Of a stretch of DNA of 64,000 bases, positions 25,935-38,179 are shown piece after piece. The stretch comes from VAZQ01 sp036557665 (GTDB lineage Bacteria; Pseudomonadota; Alphaproteobacteria; Rhizobiales; Xanthobacteraceae). The first letter of the stretch is position 1, and each line of letters starts with the position of its first letter. The stretch is taken from the NCBI GenBank assembly GCA_036557665.1, contig DATBHG010000070.1, positions 1 to 64,000 of the forward strand. The letters run 5' to 3'. The position numbers and the translations under genes were made by a program. The notes under the pieces are model-generated. The model made no database searches and was not told the DNA's origin. It saw only the letters and a list, made by a program, of their open reading frames with translations.

Positions 25935-26966
25935 TCACTCTGCCGCCAGCACCGGCTCAGCATCGGGCCCGGCTTCGGGCTCGGCATTGGGCTCGGCATC
26001 GGGCTCGGCATGGGGCCCGGCATCGCCGTGTGCCGCGAGAAACTTCTCGGCCTCCAGCGCCGCCATGCAGCCTTGCCCCGCCGCGGTGACCGCCTGGCGG
26101 TAGACGTCGTCGGTCACGTCGCCGGCGGCAAAAACCCCAGGCACCGAGGTTGCGGTCGAGTACGGGGCCGTCCGGATGTAGCCCGAGGGCTTCATCTCGA
26201 GTTGGCCGGCAAACAGCGCGGAGGCCGGGGTATGGCCGATGGCAATGAATATCCCGTCGGCGCGGCGCTCGGTGCGCGCATCGGTCCGCGTGTCCCGCAG
26301 CACCGCGGCCTTCACCTTGAGCGGCCTCTCCTCGCCCAGCACCTCCTCGAGCGCGGCGTTCCAGACGACGGAAATCTTCGGATTGCGAAACAACCGCTCC
26401 TGCAGGATCTTCTCCGCGCGCAGAGCGTCGCGCCGGTGCACGAGCGTGACGCGGGAGGCAAAATTGGTGAGGAACAGCGCCTCCTCCACCGCGGTATTGC
26501 CGCCGCCGACGACCAGGACCTCCTTGCCGCGATAGAAGAACCCGTCACAGGTGGCGCAGGCCGAGACGCCGTAGCCCTTGAACTTCTGCTCGGACGGCAA
26601 TTCCAGCCAGCGCGCCTGCGCGCCGGTGGCGATGATGAGTACATCGCTCACGTAGCGGTCGCCGCTGTCGCAATCGAGCACGAACGGCCGGGCGCCGAGG
26701 TCGACCCGGGTAACGTGGTCGGCCATGAGCCTGGTGCCGACATGTGCGGCCTGCTTTGCCATCTGCTCCATCAGCCACGGGCCCTGGATGACCTCGGCAA
26801 AGCCGGGGTAGTTCTCCACATCCGTGGTGATGGTGAGCTGTCCGCCGGGCTCGATGCCCTGGATCAGCACCGGCTCGAGCATGGCGCGGGCGGCATAGAC
26901 GGCAGCCGTATAACCGGCCGGCCCGGAGCCGACGATCACCACCTTGGCGCGGGTCAAGCTACCCAT
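25935..26966 (-). CDS. trxB: Thioredoxin reductase
   Basis: A 343-aa NADPH-dependent flavoprotein that reduces thioredoxin. It has the FAD motif GSGPAGYTAA, the redox-active CATC in SACATCDGFF, the NADPH motif GGGNTAVEEA and the C-terminal GVFAAGDV. Normal TrxB ends near AALEAEKFLA; here about 25 more residues follow with repeated AEP units, encoded by a 12-bp DNA repeat. The ATG at 26,966 is followed by the usual KVVIVGSGPAG. A four-copy 16-bp repeat lies just upstream, in the likely promoter or leader. Confidence 0.95.
   Translation of the reverse strand: MGSLTRAKVVIVGSGPAGYTAAVYAARAMLEPVLIQGIEPGGQLTITTDVENYPGFAEVIQGPWLMEQMAKQAAHVGTRLMADHVTRVDLGARPFVLDCDSGDRYVSDVLIIATGAQARWLELPSEQKFKGYGVSACATCDGFFYRGKEVLVVGGGNTAVEEALFLTNFASRVTLVHRRDALRAEKILQERLFRNPKISVVWNAALEEVLGEERPLKVKAAVLRDTRTDARTERRADGIFIAIGHTPASALFAGQLEMKPSGYIRTAPYSTATSVPGVFAAGDVTDDVYRQAVTAAGQGCMAALEAEKFLAAHGDAGPHAEPDAEPNAEPEAGPDAEPVLAAE
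25955..26025. repeat. 12-bp tandem repeat in the 3' end of trxB
   Basis: About six imperfect copies of a unit close to GGGCTCGGCATC (plus strand) occur in succession. Read on the coding strand they give the alternating (D/N/E)AEP/AGP tail of TrxB. The reading frame is preserved because the unit is four codons long. Confidence 0.8.
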
Positions 26967-26973
26967 TGCAGAT

Positions 26974-27034
26974 CCTGGCCATTAAAGCCCTGGCCATTGA
27001 ATGTCCTGGCCATTGAAAGTCCTGGCCATTAATC
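26974..27034. repeat. Four-copy 16-bp repeat upstream of trxB
   Basis: Units begin at 26,974, 26,989, 27,005 and 27,021 and follow CCTGGCCATTGAAAGT with small changes (the first is 15 bases). They lie 8-68 bases upstream of the trxB ATG, so they fall in the promoter, leader or ribosome-loading region. Confidence 0.8.
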
Positions 27035-27219
27035 CGCGAAATGCCGCAACGCACAACAAGCTCATCTATGGGCTCGCTTCAGCTATGCAAGAGATGCAGA
27101 GCGCAGACCTCTCGGGAAAACCAGCCAATTCCTTGACCTCCGCAAGTTTTACAACTCTGTAACACAGCGTGAGCTGAAAGCAGCATCTCGAAAGCGTGCT
27201 CCGGCGCCCCCACCCGACA

Positions 27220-27250
27220 GCATTTGCCCCCGCCAAGCAGGGGCAAATGC
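27220..27250. terminator. Inverted repeat downstream of greA
   Basis: Eleven-base perfect arms (GCATTTGCCCC and GGGGCAAATGC) with a nine-base loop, about 30 bases past the greA stop. There is no T run, so it may be a 3' end stabiliser or a Rho-type pause rather than an intrinsic terminator. The rest of the 27,035-27,281 gap shows no gene. Confidence 0.45.
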
Positions 27251-27281
27251 CGCCGAGGCTCCCCCTCTGCATGAGGAGGTA

Positions 27282-27755
27282 TCAGCGCCACTCCACCTTC
27301 TTGATCTCGTAGGCCTTGGCGCCGCTCGGCGTCACCACCTCCACACTCGTTCCCTTGGCCTTGCCGATCAGCGCGCGGGCGAGCGGGGAGGTGATGGAGA
27401 TCTTGCCCTTTTTCGCATCCGCCTCGGGCTCGCCGACGAGCTGCCAGACCTGCTTCTTCTCGGTGTCCTCGTCGAGCAAGGTGACGGTAGCGCCGAACTT
27501 GATGGTGTCGCCGGAGAGCTTGGACACGTCGATCACCTCGGCGCGCGCAAGCTTGTCCTCGAGCTCGGCGATGCGGCCCTCGTTGTGCGACTGGGCTTCC
27601 TTGGCGGCGTGGTATTCGGCGTTCTCGGACAGGTCGCCGTGGGTGCGCGCATCGGTAATCAGCTGGAGGATCTTCGGACGCTCGACCTGCTGGCGATGCT
27701 TGAGCTCGTTCTCGAGCGCCGCATAGCCCTCCCCCGTCATCGGAATCTTATCCAT
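27282..27755 (-). CDS. greA: Transcription elongation factor GreA
   Basis: A 157-aa factor that enters the RNA polymerase secondary channel and stimulates cleavage of backtracked RNA. The N-terminal coiled-coil hairpin carries the family sequence GDLSENAEYHAAKE, whose acidic tip residues coordinate catalytic Mg. The C-terminal FKBP-like domain has SPLARALIGK. The frame extends to 27,917, but the ATG at 27,755 with AAGGGA upstream gives the standard N-terminus MDKIPMTGEGYAALE. Confidence 0.96.
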   Translation of the reverse strand: MDKIPMTGEGYAALENELKHRQQVERPKILQLITDARTHGDLSENAEYHAAKEAQSHNEGRIAELEDKLARAEVIDVSKLSGDTIKFGATVTLLDEDTEKKQVWQLVGEPEADAKKGKISITSPLARALIGKAKGTSVEVVTPSGAKAYEIKKVEWR

Positions 27756-27912
27756 TTTTCCCTTCAACCTCCGACCCTGGGTCGATTCCCGCCTGCGGGA
27801 CATGCTCCGACCCAAAGGACAACAAGTCCAATCGCGGGCCGATGTTGCATCCGGCCACGCGACCCAAAACTCTGTCCCAGTTCCTACCGTCAGGGGCTTT
27901 CCCGGGAGGGGT

Positions 27913-27940
27913 CCCAAAAAACGCTACAGCGTTTTTTGGG
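27913..27940 (-). terminator. Stem-loop terminator downstream of carB
   Basis: Twelve-base perfect arms (CCCAAAAAACGC and GCGTTTTTTGGG) with loop TACA, 17 bases past the carB stop. The A and T runs lie within the arms, so the hairpin could work in either direction. Its place fits termination of carB. Confidence 0.6.
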
Positions 27941-27957
27941 GCGTCCCCTTGCCGGAA

Positions 27958-31329
<3,372 letters not shown>

Positions 31330-31353
31330 GTATCGTGCGGGTGCGCCCGGCAT

Positions 31354-31375
31354 AAAAAAAGCGCGCTCGGTGCGC
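31354..31375 (-). promoter_or_regulatory. Terminator-like hairpin just upstream of carB
   Basis: On the minus strand CGCGC-ACCGA-GCGCG is followed by C and seven T, ending about 25 bases before the carB ATG. It could terminate the upstream methyltransferase transcript, or act as a leader attenuator for carB. With so little room between it and carB, a separate carB promoter downstream of the hairpin is unlikely, which favours attenuation or a promoter overlapping it. Confidence 0.5.
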
Positions 31376-31494
31376 GGCCTTTCCCGGCGCGGAGGGCCAA
31401 AAGCGTGAGCCCGCGCGCTGTCTAGACCAGATCGGCCAGAGAAGAAAGGGCAGACGAAAGGGCGCGCCGGCAAACACGCGGCAAGCCGCGGTTA

Positions 31495-32184
31495 TCAAGC
31501 CGGACGGGCGAGAAAGGTCATGCGCGCCGGGTTGTGGCCGATATTGGTCGGGTCACGACGTGCGCAAAAGCCGGCATCCGCAAGCTTCTCGATCATCGCG
31601 GCTTCCTTGTAACGCGTCAGGCCCAGGCGAGAGCGCAGCCGCCAGTAGTCCGAAGCTACCGTTCGTACGAGGCCGATCAGGGCTGCGCCCAGGAAGCCAT
31701 GCGCAAGTCCAAAGCGCAGCAACGCGATTGCGTCGGTTGCGGCCGTGACGTGCGGAGGCAGGATGTCGCCGAGAATGAGCAGGCCGTCGCGCGTGAGCAA
31801 GCGACGGAAGAGCGCAAGCGCAGTGTCGAGGTCCATCGCGGTCAGGTATTGCGCGACCGAGTGCAGCACGACCACGTCGAAAGAGCCGTCGGGCAAGGCC
31901 GCAAGCTCCTCGGGGGAGCGCACGAAAATGCGTGCATGCCCGTCGAAGCGGCGTGCGAGCGCGGTCCGCACCGATTTCGCCGTCTCGCACAGGCTGAGCT
32001 CGGCCGCCGATGCTGCGATCAGGTCAGCGTGTAACGCCTCGCCACATCCATAGTCGAGGATGCGCGCGTTCGGGCGCACCCGCGAGAGAATACCCTGTGC
32101 GACCGCGCGATAATGCACGTCGCGATGGCGCGGGTTGACATAGATCGGATGATTGGAATCCCAGAAGGCGATCCAATCGCCCAT
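31495..32184 (-). CDS. Class I SAM-dependent methyltransferase
   Basis: A 229-aa Rossmann-type methyltransferase. The SAM-binding motif I is ILDYGCGEALHAD, and the post-motif segment VVVLHSVAQYL fits motif IV. The substrate is not evident. Residues about 135-165 are hydrophobic, perhaps a membrane-facing lid. ATG 32,184 has GGAGAGGG upstream; the longer frame to 32,247 is less likely. It is divergent from the 119-aa gene at 32,287, and the roughly 100 bases between would hold both promoters. Confidence 0.8.
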   Translation of the reverse strand: MGDWIAFWDSNHPIYVNPRHRDVHYRAVAQGILSRVRPNARILDYGCGEALHADLIAASAAELSLCETAKSVRTALARRFDGHARIFVRSPEELAALPDGSFDVVVLHSVAQYLTAMDLDTALALFRRLLTRDGLLILGDILPPHVTAATDAIALLRFGLAHGFLGAALIGLVRTVASDYWRLRSRLGLTRYKEAAMIEKLADAGFCARRDPTNIGHNPARMTFLARPA

Positions 32185-32286
32185 CGGCCCTCTCCGGTCG
32201 CTGCGGAGCCCGCCACCAACATATGTTGACGCCGCCCGCTGCTTCAATATTGTCCGGCCAGGAGATCGTTAGAAACGAGAGGCGGA

Positions 32287-32646
32287 ATGAACGAGCTGGT
32301 GAAATTTCTCTGCACGGGCGACCATCCGGTCGAAGTGAGCTCGCGCGTCAAGACGCGCGAGGGCGTCAAGGAATCCGTCGAGCTCGGTCAAGTGCTGGTG
32401 ATGTTTACCGACACCAGGGGAGGGACCGAGATCGGCATTCCCGTTGACCGCGATCGTTCCGATCTGCGCGCGCTCGAGAGCGACGACGGCTCGTCCGAGA
32501 TAAGGCTGGTGGGGGACCTGACCCTCGATTACGTTCCGGTGACCTGCATCGCCCGCATTGATCTGACGACGATGAAAGGGGAGGGTCATCTCGAGTTGCG
32601 CGAGGAGAAGGCCAGTCCCAGCGAAGCGAGCAAGCAGCCGGGGTAG
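32287..32646 (+). CDS. Conserved hypothetical protein, function unknown
   Basis: A 119-aa soluble protein with an orderly alternation of charged and hydrophobic residues (KFLCTGDHPVEVS, then VLVMFTDTRGGTEIGIPVD, then DLTLDYVPVTCIARIDL), suggesting a compact beta fold. The start ATG follows GAGGCGGA. No catalytic motif, signal or membrane segment. Codon use is like the neighbours. I do not recognise a family with confidence. Confidence 0.65.
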   Translation: MNELVKFLCTGDHPVEVSSRVKTREGVKESVELGQVLVMFTDTRGGTEIGIPVDRDRSDLRALESDDGSSEIRLVGDLTLDYVPVTCIARIDLTTMKGEGHLELREEKASPSEASKQPG

Positions 32647-32786
32647 GGAGCCGGCATCACTGCGAGGAAGCCGGTGCCACCGCTCTCCGATCGCGTCATT
32701 CTCCATTACAGCAAGACGACTCGGTGTTGGCTCATCGGGACTGCGGCTGTTTTGGAAACGCAGTCGCCAGTCATGCACGCCCGAGG

Positions 32787-33761
32787 TCAATGCGGCTTAT
32801 GACCGCCGTGGACGTCGACATTTCTGGGCGCCACGTATTTAGCCCTGTGCACGGTCGCCGGGTCCGCGCGCTCCACCCCGATCACCGCATCGCCGCGGAT
32901 GGTCACCCGCTCCATGTACCGGCGCTGGGGATAGTAATCGTGGACCGCATAATGCTGCGTGGACCGGTTGTCCCACATGGCGATCGTATGCGGCTCCCAG
33001 TGCAACCGGAACTGATATTCCGGGATCAGCGCCTGGTGAAAAAGCGTGTCGAGGAGAGAGCGGCTCTCGCGCTCCTCCATTGCGTCGATGGCAATCGTGA
33101 ACTGGGGATTGACGAACAGCACCTTTCGGCCCGAGACCGGATGCACCCGCACGACCGGGTGAAACTGCGGCGGATACATCAGCTCGAACTGCTGCAGTTT
33201 CTTGCGGTCTTGCAGGCTCTGTCCGAACAGCGGCCGGAAAGGCTTCATGTCGTGAACGGCGACGAGACCGCAGATGTATTGCTGCATTCGCTCGCTCAGC
33301 CCGTCGAACGCGGCCGACATGCTCACGAACATGGTATCGCCGCCGACCGCGGGCACCTCCTTCGCGCAAAGGGCGGTCGCCATCGGCGGCTCCGCCCGGA
33401 AGGTCTCATCCGAGTGCCACACGTCCGTTCCAAAGGGAGGGGTGCTCTCGTCATTGCGGAACTTGATCAGCTCCGGTGCACTCTTGCCTTCGTTGGGTGC
33501 GAACGGGTGCACAGTGAGCTCGCCGAAGCGGCGGCCGAAGGCCATCAATTGGTCCGACGTGATCTCCTGGTCTCGAAAGATGATCAGTTCGTTCTCGACC
33601 AGGGCCGCTTCAATGGCGTGGAATTGCGCATCACTGAGCGGATAACGCAGATCAACGCCCGAAATCTCCGCTCCCAGGTTGACGCCTACGCGCCGGACCG
33701 TCACCCCGGAGCGTTGTGATAGCACCGGCCTTGCCACACTTGGATTGACACGTTCGTTCAT
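32787..33761 (-). CDS. TauD/TfdA-family Fe(II)/2-oxoglutarate dioxygenase
   Basis: A 324-aa dioxygenase that couples decarboxylation of 2-oxoglutarate to oxidation of a small substrate (taurine, phenoxyacids or sulfonates in known members). The iron site is HxD in VWHSDETF with the distal His in TQHYAVHDY, and the 2-oxoglutarate Arg lies in QRRYMERV. The N-terminal GAEISGVDL is typical. Start ATG 33,761 with GGAGGA upstream. It is divergent from a TRAP transporter operon, suggesting that the transported compound may be its substrate; the compound itself is unknown. Confidence 0.88.
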   Translation of the reverse strand: MNERVNPSVARPVLSQRSGVTVRRVGVNLGAEISGVDLRYPLSDAQFHAIEAALVENELIIFRDQEITSDQLMAFGRRFGELTVHPFAPNEGKSAPELIKFRNDESTPPFGTDVWHSDETFRAEPPMATALCAKEVPAVGGDTMFVSMSAAFDGLSERMQQYICGLVAVHDMKPFRPLFGQSLQDRKKLQQFELMYPPQFHPVVRVHPVSGRKVLFVNPQFTIAIDAMEERESRSLLDTLFHQALIPEYQFRLHWEPHTIAMWDNRSTQHYAVHDYYPQRRYMERVTIRGDAVIGVERADPATVHRAKYVAPRNVDVHGGHKPH

Positions 33762-33924
33762 GGGCCGTCCTCCGTCGTTCGTCGATTATCCGCTGAGGTG
33801 CGATTGACCGCAACCGGCCGGCGCGTGCAGCCGGGCGCACAAGCTATTGCCGGACCGGGCGGGTTTTGGCAGCCTTGTAAGAAGAGATGGCGAGCCGCAC
33901 AAAGCTCGCCGAGGGAGGGAAGGC

Positions 33925-34965
33925 ATGACTTATGGATTGCGCTTGGTGCTCTCCGCGGGGCTCGCCGTGTTGCTCAGCGGCCGTGTTGCAGGTGCGCAGC
34001 CAATCGAGCTGAAGCTTGCCTATTTCGTCGGCGACCAGCACGCCATGTCGCAATGGCTGATCAAATGGGCGAACAACCTCGAAAAGGATTCGGGAGGCCG
34101 CATCGCGGTGAAGCGATTTCCCGGCTCGCAGATGGGCCCGGTGCAACAGCATTACGATTTCGTGCGAACGGGCCAAGCCGATGTCGCCTGGTTTCTGCAT
34201 GGGGCGACCCCGGGCCGCTTCCCCCTGACCGAGCTTGTTCAGCTGCCCTACCTCGTCGGCAGCGCCGAGATCGGCACCAAGGTCCTCAACGATGCCGAGT
34301 TGCGCTCGAAATTTCTCGATGCCGAGCACAAGGGCGTCAAGGTACTTCTTTTGCTCACGCACCAGCCCGGCAACGTGCATACCACCAAGCGGCCGATTCG
34401 GACGGTAGAGGACATGAAGGGGCTGCGGATCCGCTTTGCCTCCCCGACCATCCGCGATTTCATCGCCGCGCTAGGAGGAACACCCGTCGGGGTGCTTCCG
34501 ACCGAGCAGGTCGAGCAGCTTCAGAAAGGCACGATCGACGGTGTCTTTATCGATTACGGCGGCGCCGGAATTGCATTCAAGATGGGCGGCGTGCTGAAAT
34601 ATTCGACCGAGATGTATTCCTACGTTTCGAGCTTCGGCGTGGCGATGAGCCCCGATTTCTGGAACAGATTGCCGCCTGATCTGCAGGCCCTCGTGACGAA
34701 ATCGATGACAGGCGTCGAGAAGGAAGTCGGCGAGGCCTGGGACGGCTTGGACATCCCCGGCAAGAAGGCGATCATGGATGGCGGCGGCGAAGCGATCCGG
34801 CTGTCGCCCGAAGAGAATGCCAGGTTCCGCAAGATTGGCGCAGAAGTGGCGCAAGCCAAGGTGCACGACCTCGAAAGCAAAGGGGTGCCGGCCCGCGCCA
34901 TCTACGATCGGATGAAATCCCTGGCGGAAGAGCACGCGAGGACATCGAGGACTTTTTGGAATTAG
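33925..34965 (+). CDS. dctP: TRAP transporter substrate-binding protein DctP
   Basis: A 346-aa periplasmic receptor with a Sec signal peptide (residues 1-25, ending near VAGA-QP). The mature part has the DctP fold landmarks: LAYFVGDQHAMSQ, a GSQMGP-type loop, and the RIRFASPT segment with the conserved Arg that usually binds a carboxylate. ATG 33,925 is preceded by GAGGGAGGGAAGG. First gene of a complete TRAP set. The ligand is probably an organic acid. Confidence 0.9.
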   Translation: MTYGLRLVLSAGLAVLLSGRVAGAQPIELKLAYFVGDQHAMSQWLIKWANNLEKDSGGRIAVKRFPGSQMGPVQQHYDFVRTGQADVAWFLHGATPGRFPLTELVQLPYLVGSAEIGTKVLNDAELRSKFLDAEHKGVKVLLLLTHQPGNVHTTKRPIRTVEDMKGLRIRFASPTIRDFIAALGGTPVGVLPTEQVEQLQKGTIDGVFIDYGGAGIAFKMGGVLKYSTEMYSYVSSFGVAMSPDFWNRLPPDLQALVTKSMTGVEKEVGEAWDGLDIPGKKAIMDGGGEAIRLSPEENARFRKIGAEVAQAKVHDLESKGVPARAIYDRMKSLAEEHARTSRTFWN

Positions 34966-35101
34966 TACGTGTCGAGACCGCAGGCTGCGACGGGTCGAGG
35001 CGACTCGTCGAGCGCGCTCAACCGGAATCGGCGAATACAAGATGACGGCCATTCTGATCAAATCAAGTCGCGAGACGGCCTAGGGCAAGCGACGAGGATC
35101 C

Positions 35102-35587
35102 GTGCCTGAGCCGAAAAACAACTGGCGTCGGAGGATCTCGACGGCCTGCGGCGTGACAGCATCCATCTTTCTTGCCGGGATGCTGGTGCTCACGGTTGCC
35201 GATGTACTTCTTCGCACGTTCGTCAACCTGCCGATCCCCGGCGTCTACGACCTCATCGAGCTGCTGCTCGCCGCGATGTTTTTCTTAGCGTTGCCCTGCG
35301 TTTTCCTGCGCGACGAAAATATCCTGGTCAACTCGATCGACGATCTTGCGCCGCGCTGGGTACCAACACTCAAGCGTGCCGCCGACCTTCTCGCCGTGGT
35401 CATGCTGGGGGTCATGGCGTGGCAGGGCTTCATTGCCGCGCGAGACAGCTATGAATTTCACGATGTCACCGGTGATCTTGGATTGCCGCGAATCTGGCAT
35501 TGGCTTGCAGTCCTGATCGGTGTCATCGGTTCAGCGTTTGCTGCGCTTGCCATGGCATTGCGCCACGGCGAGAGTTCGGAGCCCTGA
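35102..35587 (+). CDS. dctQ: TRAP transporter small permease DctQ
   Basis: A 161-aa inner-membrane protein with four predicted helices (about 15-37, 50-68, 90-110 and 130-152) and the ADVLLRTF signature of the small TRAP subunit. It starts with GTG and a GAGGATCC ribosome site, 136 bases after dctP. It works with the large permease two bases downstream. Confidence 0.88.
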   Translation: MPEPKNNWRRRISTACGVTASIFLAGMLVLTVADVLLRTFVNLPIPGVYDLIELLLAAMFFLALPCVFLRDENILVNSIDDLAPRWVPTLKRAADLLAVVMLGVMAWQGFIAARDSYEFHDVTGDLGLPRIWHWLAVLIGVIGSAFAALAMALRHGESSEP

Positions 35588-35589
35588 TC

Positions 35590-36891
35590 ATGAGCATCGC
35601 CACGATCGGCCTGCTCGGCGTGGCTCTGTTGTTGGTCCTGATTTTCGTACGCGTCCCGATCGCGGTTGCACTTGGGCTCTCCGGGCTGCTGGGATACGCT
35701 GCAATCGACGGCTGGCACTCGGCCCTGAGAATGTTCGGTCTCGTGCCGTACCAGTTGGCGAGCGCCTACTCGCTTTCGGTTATCCCGCTGTTCATTCTGA
35801 TGGGTGCCGTAGCGGCACGCGGCAAGATGGCGGCCGAGCTGTTTCAGGCCTGCAACGCCGTCTTCTCAGGAATTCGTGGCGCGTTGGCGAACGCGACCAT
35901 CGGCGCCTGCGCGCTCTTCGGGGCAATCTGCGGCTCTTCCATTGCGACTGCCGCGACCTTCTCGCGGGTCGCTATCCCCGAGATGCGCCGCCACGGCTAC
36001 GACTCGGCGTTTGCCGCGGGTGCAGTCGCGTCGGCAGGTACTCTCGACGTCCTGATACCACCGTCGGTGTTGATCGCGATCTATGCCATTGTTGCGGAGC
36101 AGTCGCTGGTCCAGCTCTATGCCGCGGCGTTCATTCCGGGGTTCGTACTTGCCGGCTTGTATGTGTTGACGGTTTGGGCCGTTGCGCTCGTGCGACCCGA
36201 CTGGATTCCACAGGTAAAGTCCATGCCCTGGCGGGTGCGCCTGCGCGCGTCGGTCGGCATGTGGAAGCTCGGCGTGCTGTTCTTTTTCGCCGTCTTCGGC
36301 ATCTATCTCGGCTGGTTTTCGCCGACGGAAGCTGCCGCCATGGCGGCATTCGTAGCTATCCTGATCGCTTCTGCCACGGGAGCGATGGGATGGCGCGGGC
36401 TCGTCGAATGCATGCTGGAGACCGTCTACACCACGGCCGCGATCTTCTTCATCGTGGTCGGCGCGTTCATCTTCTCACGCTTCATCGTGCTCACCCAATT
36501 CCCGAACGAGCTTACGAGCTGGGTGGAAAAGGTGGGCCTGTCGTGGTTCTGGATCGTCATGGCGGTGATGGCGCTCTACGTCCTGCTCGGGACGTTTCTG
36601 GACGAGGTGAGCACGATCCTCATAACGGTTCCGGTGACGCTGCCCCTGATGAACAGCATCGGCTACGACGGTGTCTGGTTCGGCATCTTCGTCACCGTCA
36701 TGTGCACGATCGGTCTGATCAGCCCGCCCACCGGCATGACCGTGTTTGTCATCCAGGCACAGCATCCCGAGATCCCGGTGATGCGCATCTACATGGGCAC
36801 GCTGCCGTTCCTGGCCGCGGATTTTGTCCTGGTTGCGTTGTTGATGCTCATGCCTTCGCTCGTACTTTGGCTGCCGCGTGTAATTGGATAG
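35590..36891 (+). CDS. dctM: TRAP transporter large permease DctM
   Basis: A 433-aa inner-membrane transporter with about 12 helices. It has the signature AICGSSIATAATFSRVAIPEM and the repeated IPPS/SPPTG loops that bind sodium in this family. It moves substrate delivered by DctP using the sodium gradient. ATG at 35,590; the frame extends to 35,500 over dctQ. It ends the operon and meets the Bug-type gene tail to tail. Confidence 0.93.
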   Translation: MSIATIGLLGVALLLVLIFVRVPIAVALGLSGLLGYAAIDGWHSALRMFGLVPYQLASAYSLSVIPLFILMGAVAARGKMAAELFQACNAVFSGIRGALANATIGACALFGAICGSSIATAATFSRVAIPEMRRHGYDSAFAAGAVASAGTLDVLIPPSVLIAIYAIVAEQSLVQLYAAAFIPGFVLAGLYVLTVWAVALVRPDWIPQVKSMPWRVRLRASVGMWKLGVLFFFAVFGIYLGWFSPTEAAAMAAFVAILIASATGAMGWRGLVECMLETVYTTAAIFFIVVGAFIFSRFIVLTQFPNELTSWVEKVGLSWFWIVMAVMALYVLLGTFLDEVSTILITVPVTLPLMNSIGYDGVWFGIFVTVMCTIGLISPPTGMTVFVIQAQHPEIPVMRIYMGTLPFLAADFVLVALLMLMPSLVLWLPRVIG

Positions 36892-36960
36892 TGAACGCAA
36901 AGCCACAGCGGCGAGCTGGAAGGGCCGCTCGATCGATCCGTCCACCGAATTGCAGAGCTA

Positions 36961-37938
36961 CTATTCAACCTTGACGCCAGCTGCTCTGATAATCTTTGAC
37001 CATTTCTCCGTATACTCGACGATGAATTTACCGAATTGGGCGGGTGAATTCGGAAACGTCTCGGCGCCGAGATTGGCGAATTGTGATTTGAGCCTGGGAT
37101 CGACAAGCCCTGCATTGATCTCGCCGTTGAGTCTGTCGATGATATCTGCCGGTGTGTTTTTTGGCGCACCGATCCCCTGCCATCCCGTCCCCTCATAGCC
37201 AGTGACGAATTCGCCGACGGGCGGAAGGTCCGGCAACAGTTGAGTACGTGAGGCGCTGGTCACGGCCAACGCCCGTACCTTGCCGGCCTTGATCTGCTCG
37301 ATCCAGGTCACGACCGAGCCGAACATGATCTGGATCTGCCCGCCAAGGAGGTCGGGTATTGCAGGCCCGTCGCCGCGATAATGCACCGTCGCGAGATCGA
37401 CCTTTGCCATTACCTTGAAAAGCTCGCCGTAGAGGTGCGGCGAGCTTCCCGGGCCGGCCGACCCCATGTTGATCTTTCCGGGGTTGGCCTTCGCATAGGC
37501 GATGAGCTCGGGAACTGTCTTGGCGGGGAACGAGAGATTTGCGACCAGGACATTGTACGTCTGCACCGTGCTCGCGACCGGCGCGATGTCCGTTATGAAA
37601 TCGAAGCTCAGGTTCTGATAGATCGTCGCGTTCCACGCATTCGAAGTAGAAGCTTCAAGCAGCGTGTACCCGTCGGGTGACGCGCGAACAACCATTTCGG
37701 TGGCGATATTGCTGCCGGCGCCCGGGCGGTCTTCGATGATGAATTGTTGCCGAAGGCGCTGCGAGAGCCACTGTCCGGTAATCCGCGCAACGATGTCATT
37801 AACGCCACCGGCGGCATAGCCGACGAGCAGATGCACCGGCCGAGACGGATACGCCTGCGCGCTTCCAAGGCCGGGAAACGCTGGAATTGCGGCAGCACTC
37901 GCTGCCAAACGTAAAATTCGACGACGAGCAAGCTTCAT
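36961..37938 (-). CDS. Bug/TctC-family tripartite tricarboxylate-type binding protein
   Basis: A 325-aa periplasmic binding protein. The N-terminal RRRILRL with a hydrophobic run to about residue 29 fits an export signal, possibly Tat. The mature part has YPSRPVHLLVGYAAGGVNDIVAR, the family opening, and later GSAGPGSSPHL and ALAVTSASR. These bind carboxylates and related small molecules; most, like this one, lack adjacent TctA/TctB permease genes. Convergent with dctM. Confidence 0.9.
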   Translation of the reverse strand: MKLARRRILRLAASAAAIPAFPGLGSAQAYPSRPVHLLVGYAAGGVNDIVARITGQWLSQRLRQQFIIEDRPGAGSNIATEMVVRASPDGYTLLEASTSNAWNATIYQNLSFDFITDIAPVASTVQTYNVLVANLSFPAKTVPELIAYAKANPGKINMGSAGPGSSPHLYGELFKVMAKVDLATVHYRGDGPAIPDLLGGQIQIMFGSVVTWIEQIKAGKVRALAVTSASRTQLLPDLPPVGEFVTGYEGTGWQGIGAPKNTPADIIDRLNGEINAGLVDPRLKSQFANLGAETFPNSPAQFGKFIVEYTEKWSKIIRAAGVKVE

Positions 37939-38179
37939 GGAGCTCTCTCAGGGTTTGGCGCGATACAAGACGCTCACAAGTCGGCCCAAGCTCTTACCAC
38001 TATCCTCCGGCCGCGGCACGGGATAGAGGGCCCGCGAGCATGCACTGCAACGGCGCGTCCGGCGGAGGCGGCAAAGCAACATTGCGTGAAAATTTCCGGC
38101 CGGTGATATCGAGACCCGGTCAAGCCCGCTGGAGTCTTGTATCCTCCCGGGGGAAAGTTGATTGGGAGTCTCGTCGTAA

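Noticed and set aside
35520..36974. 484-aa plus-strand frame over dctQ/dctM
   Set aside because: Shadow frame of the DctM gene; His/Arg-rich composition without domains.
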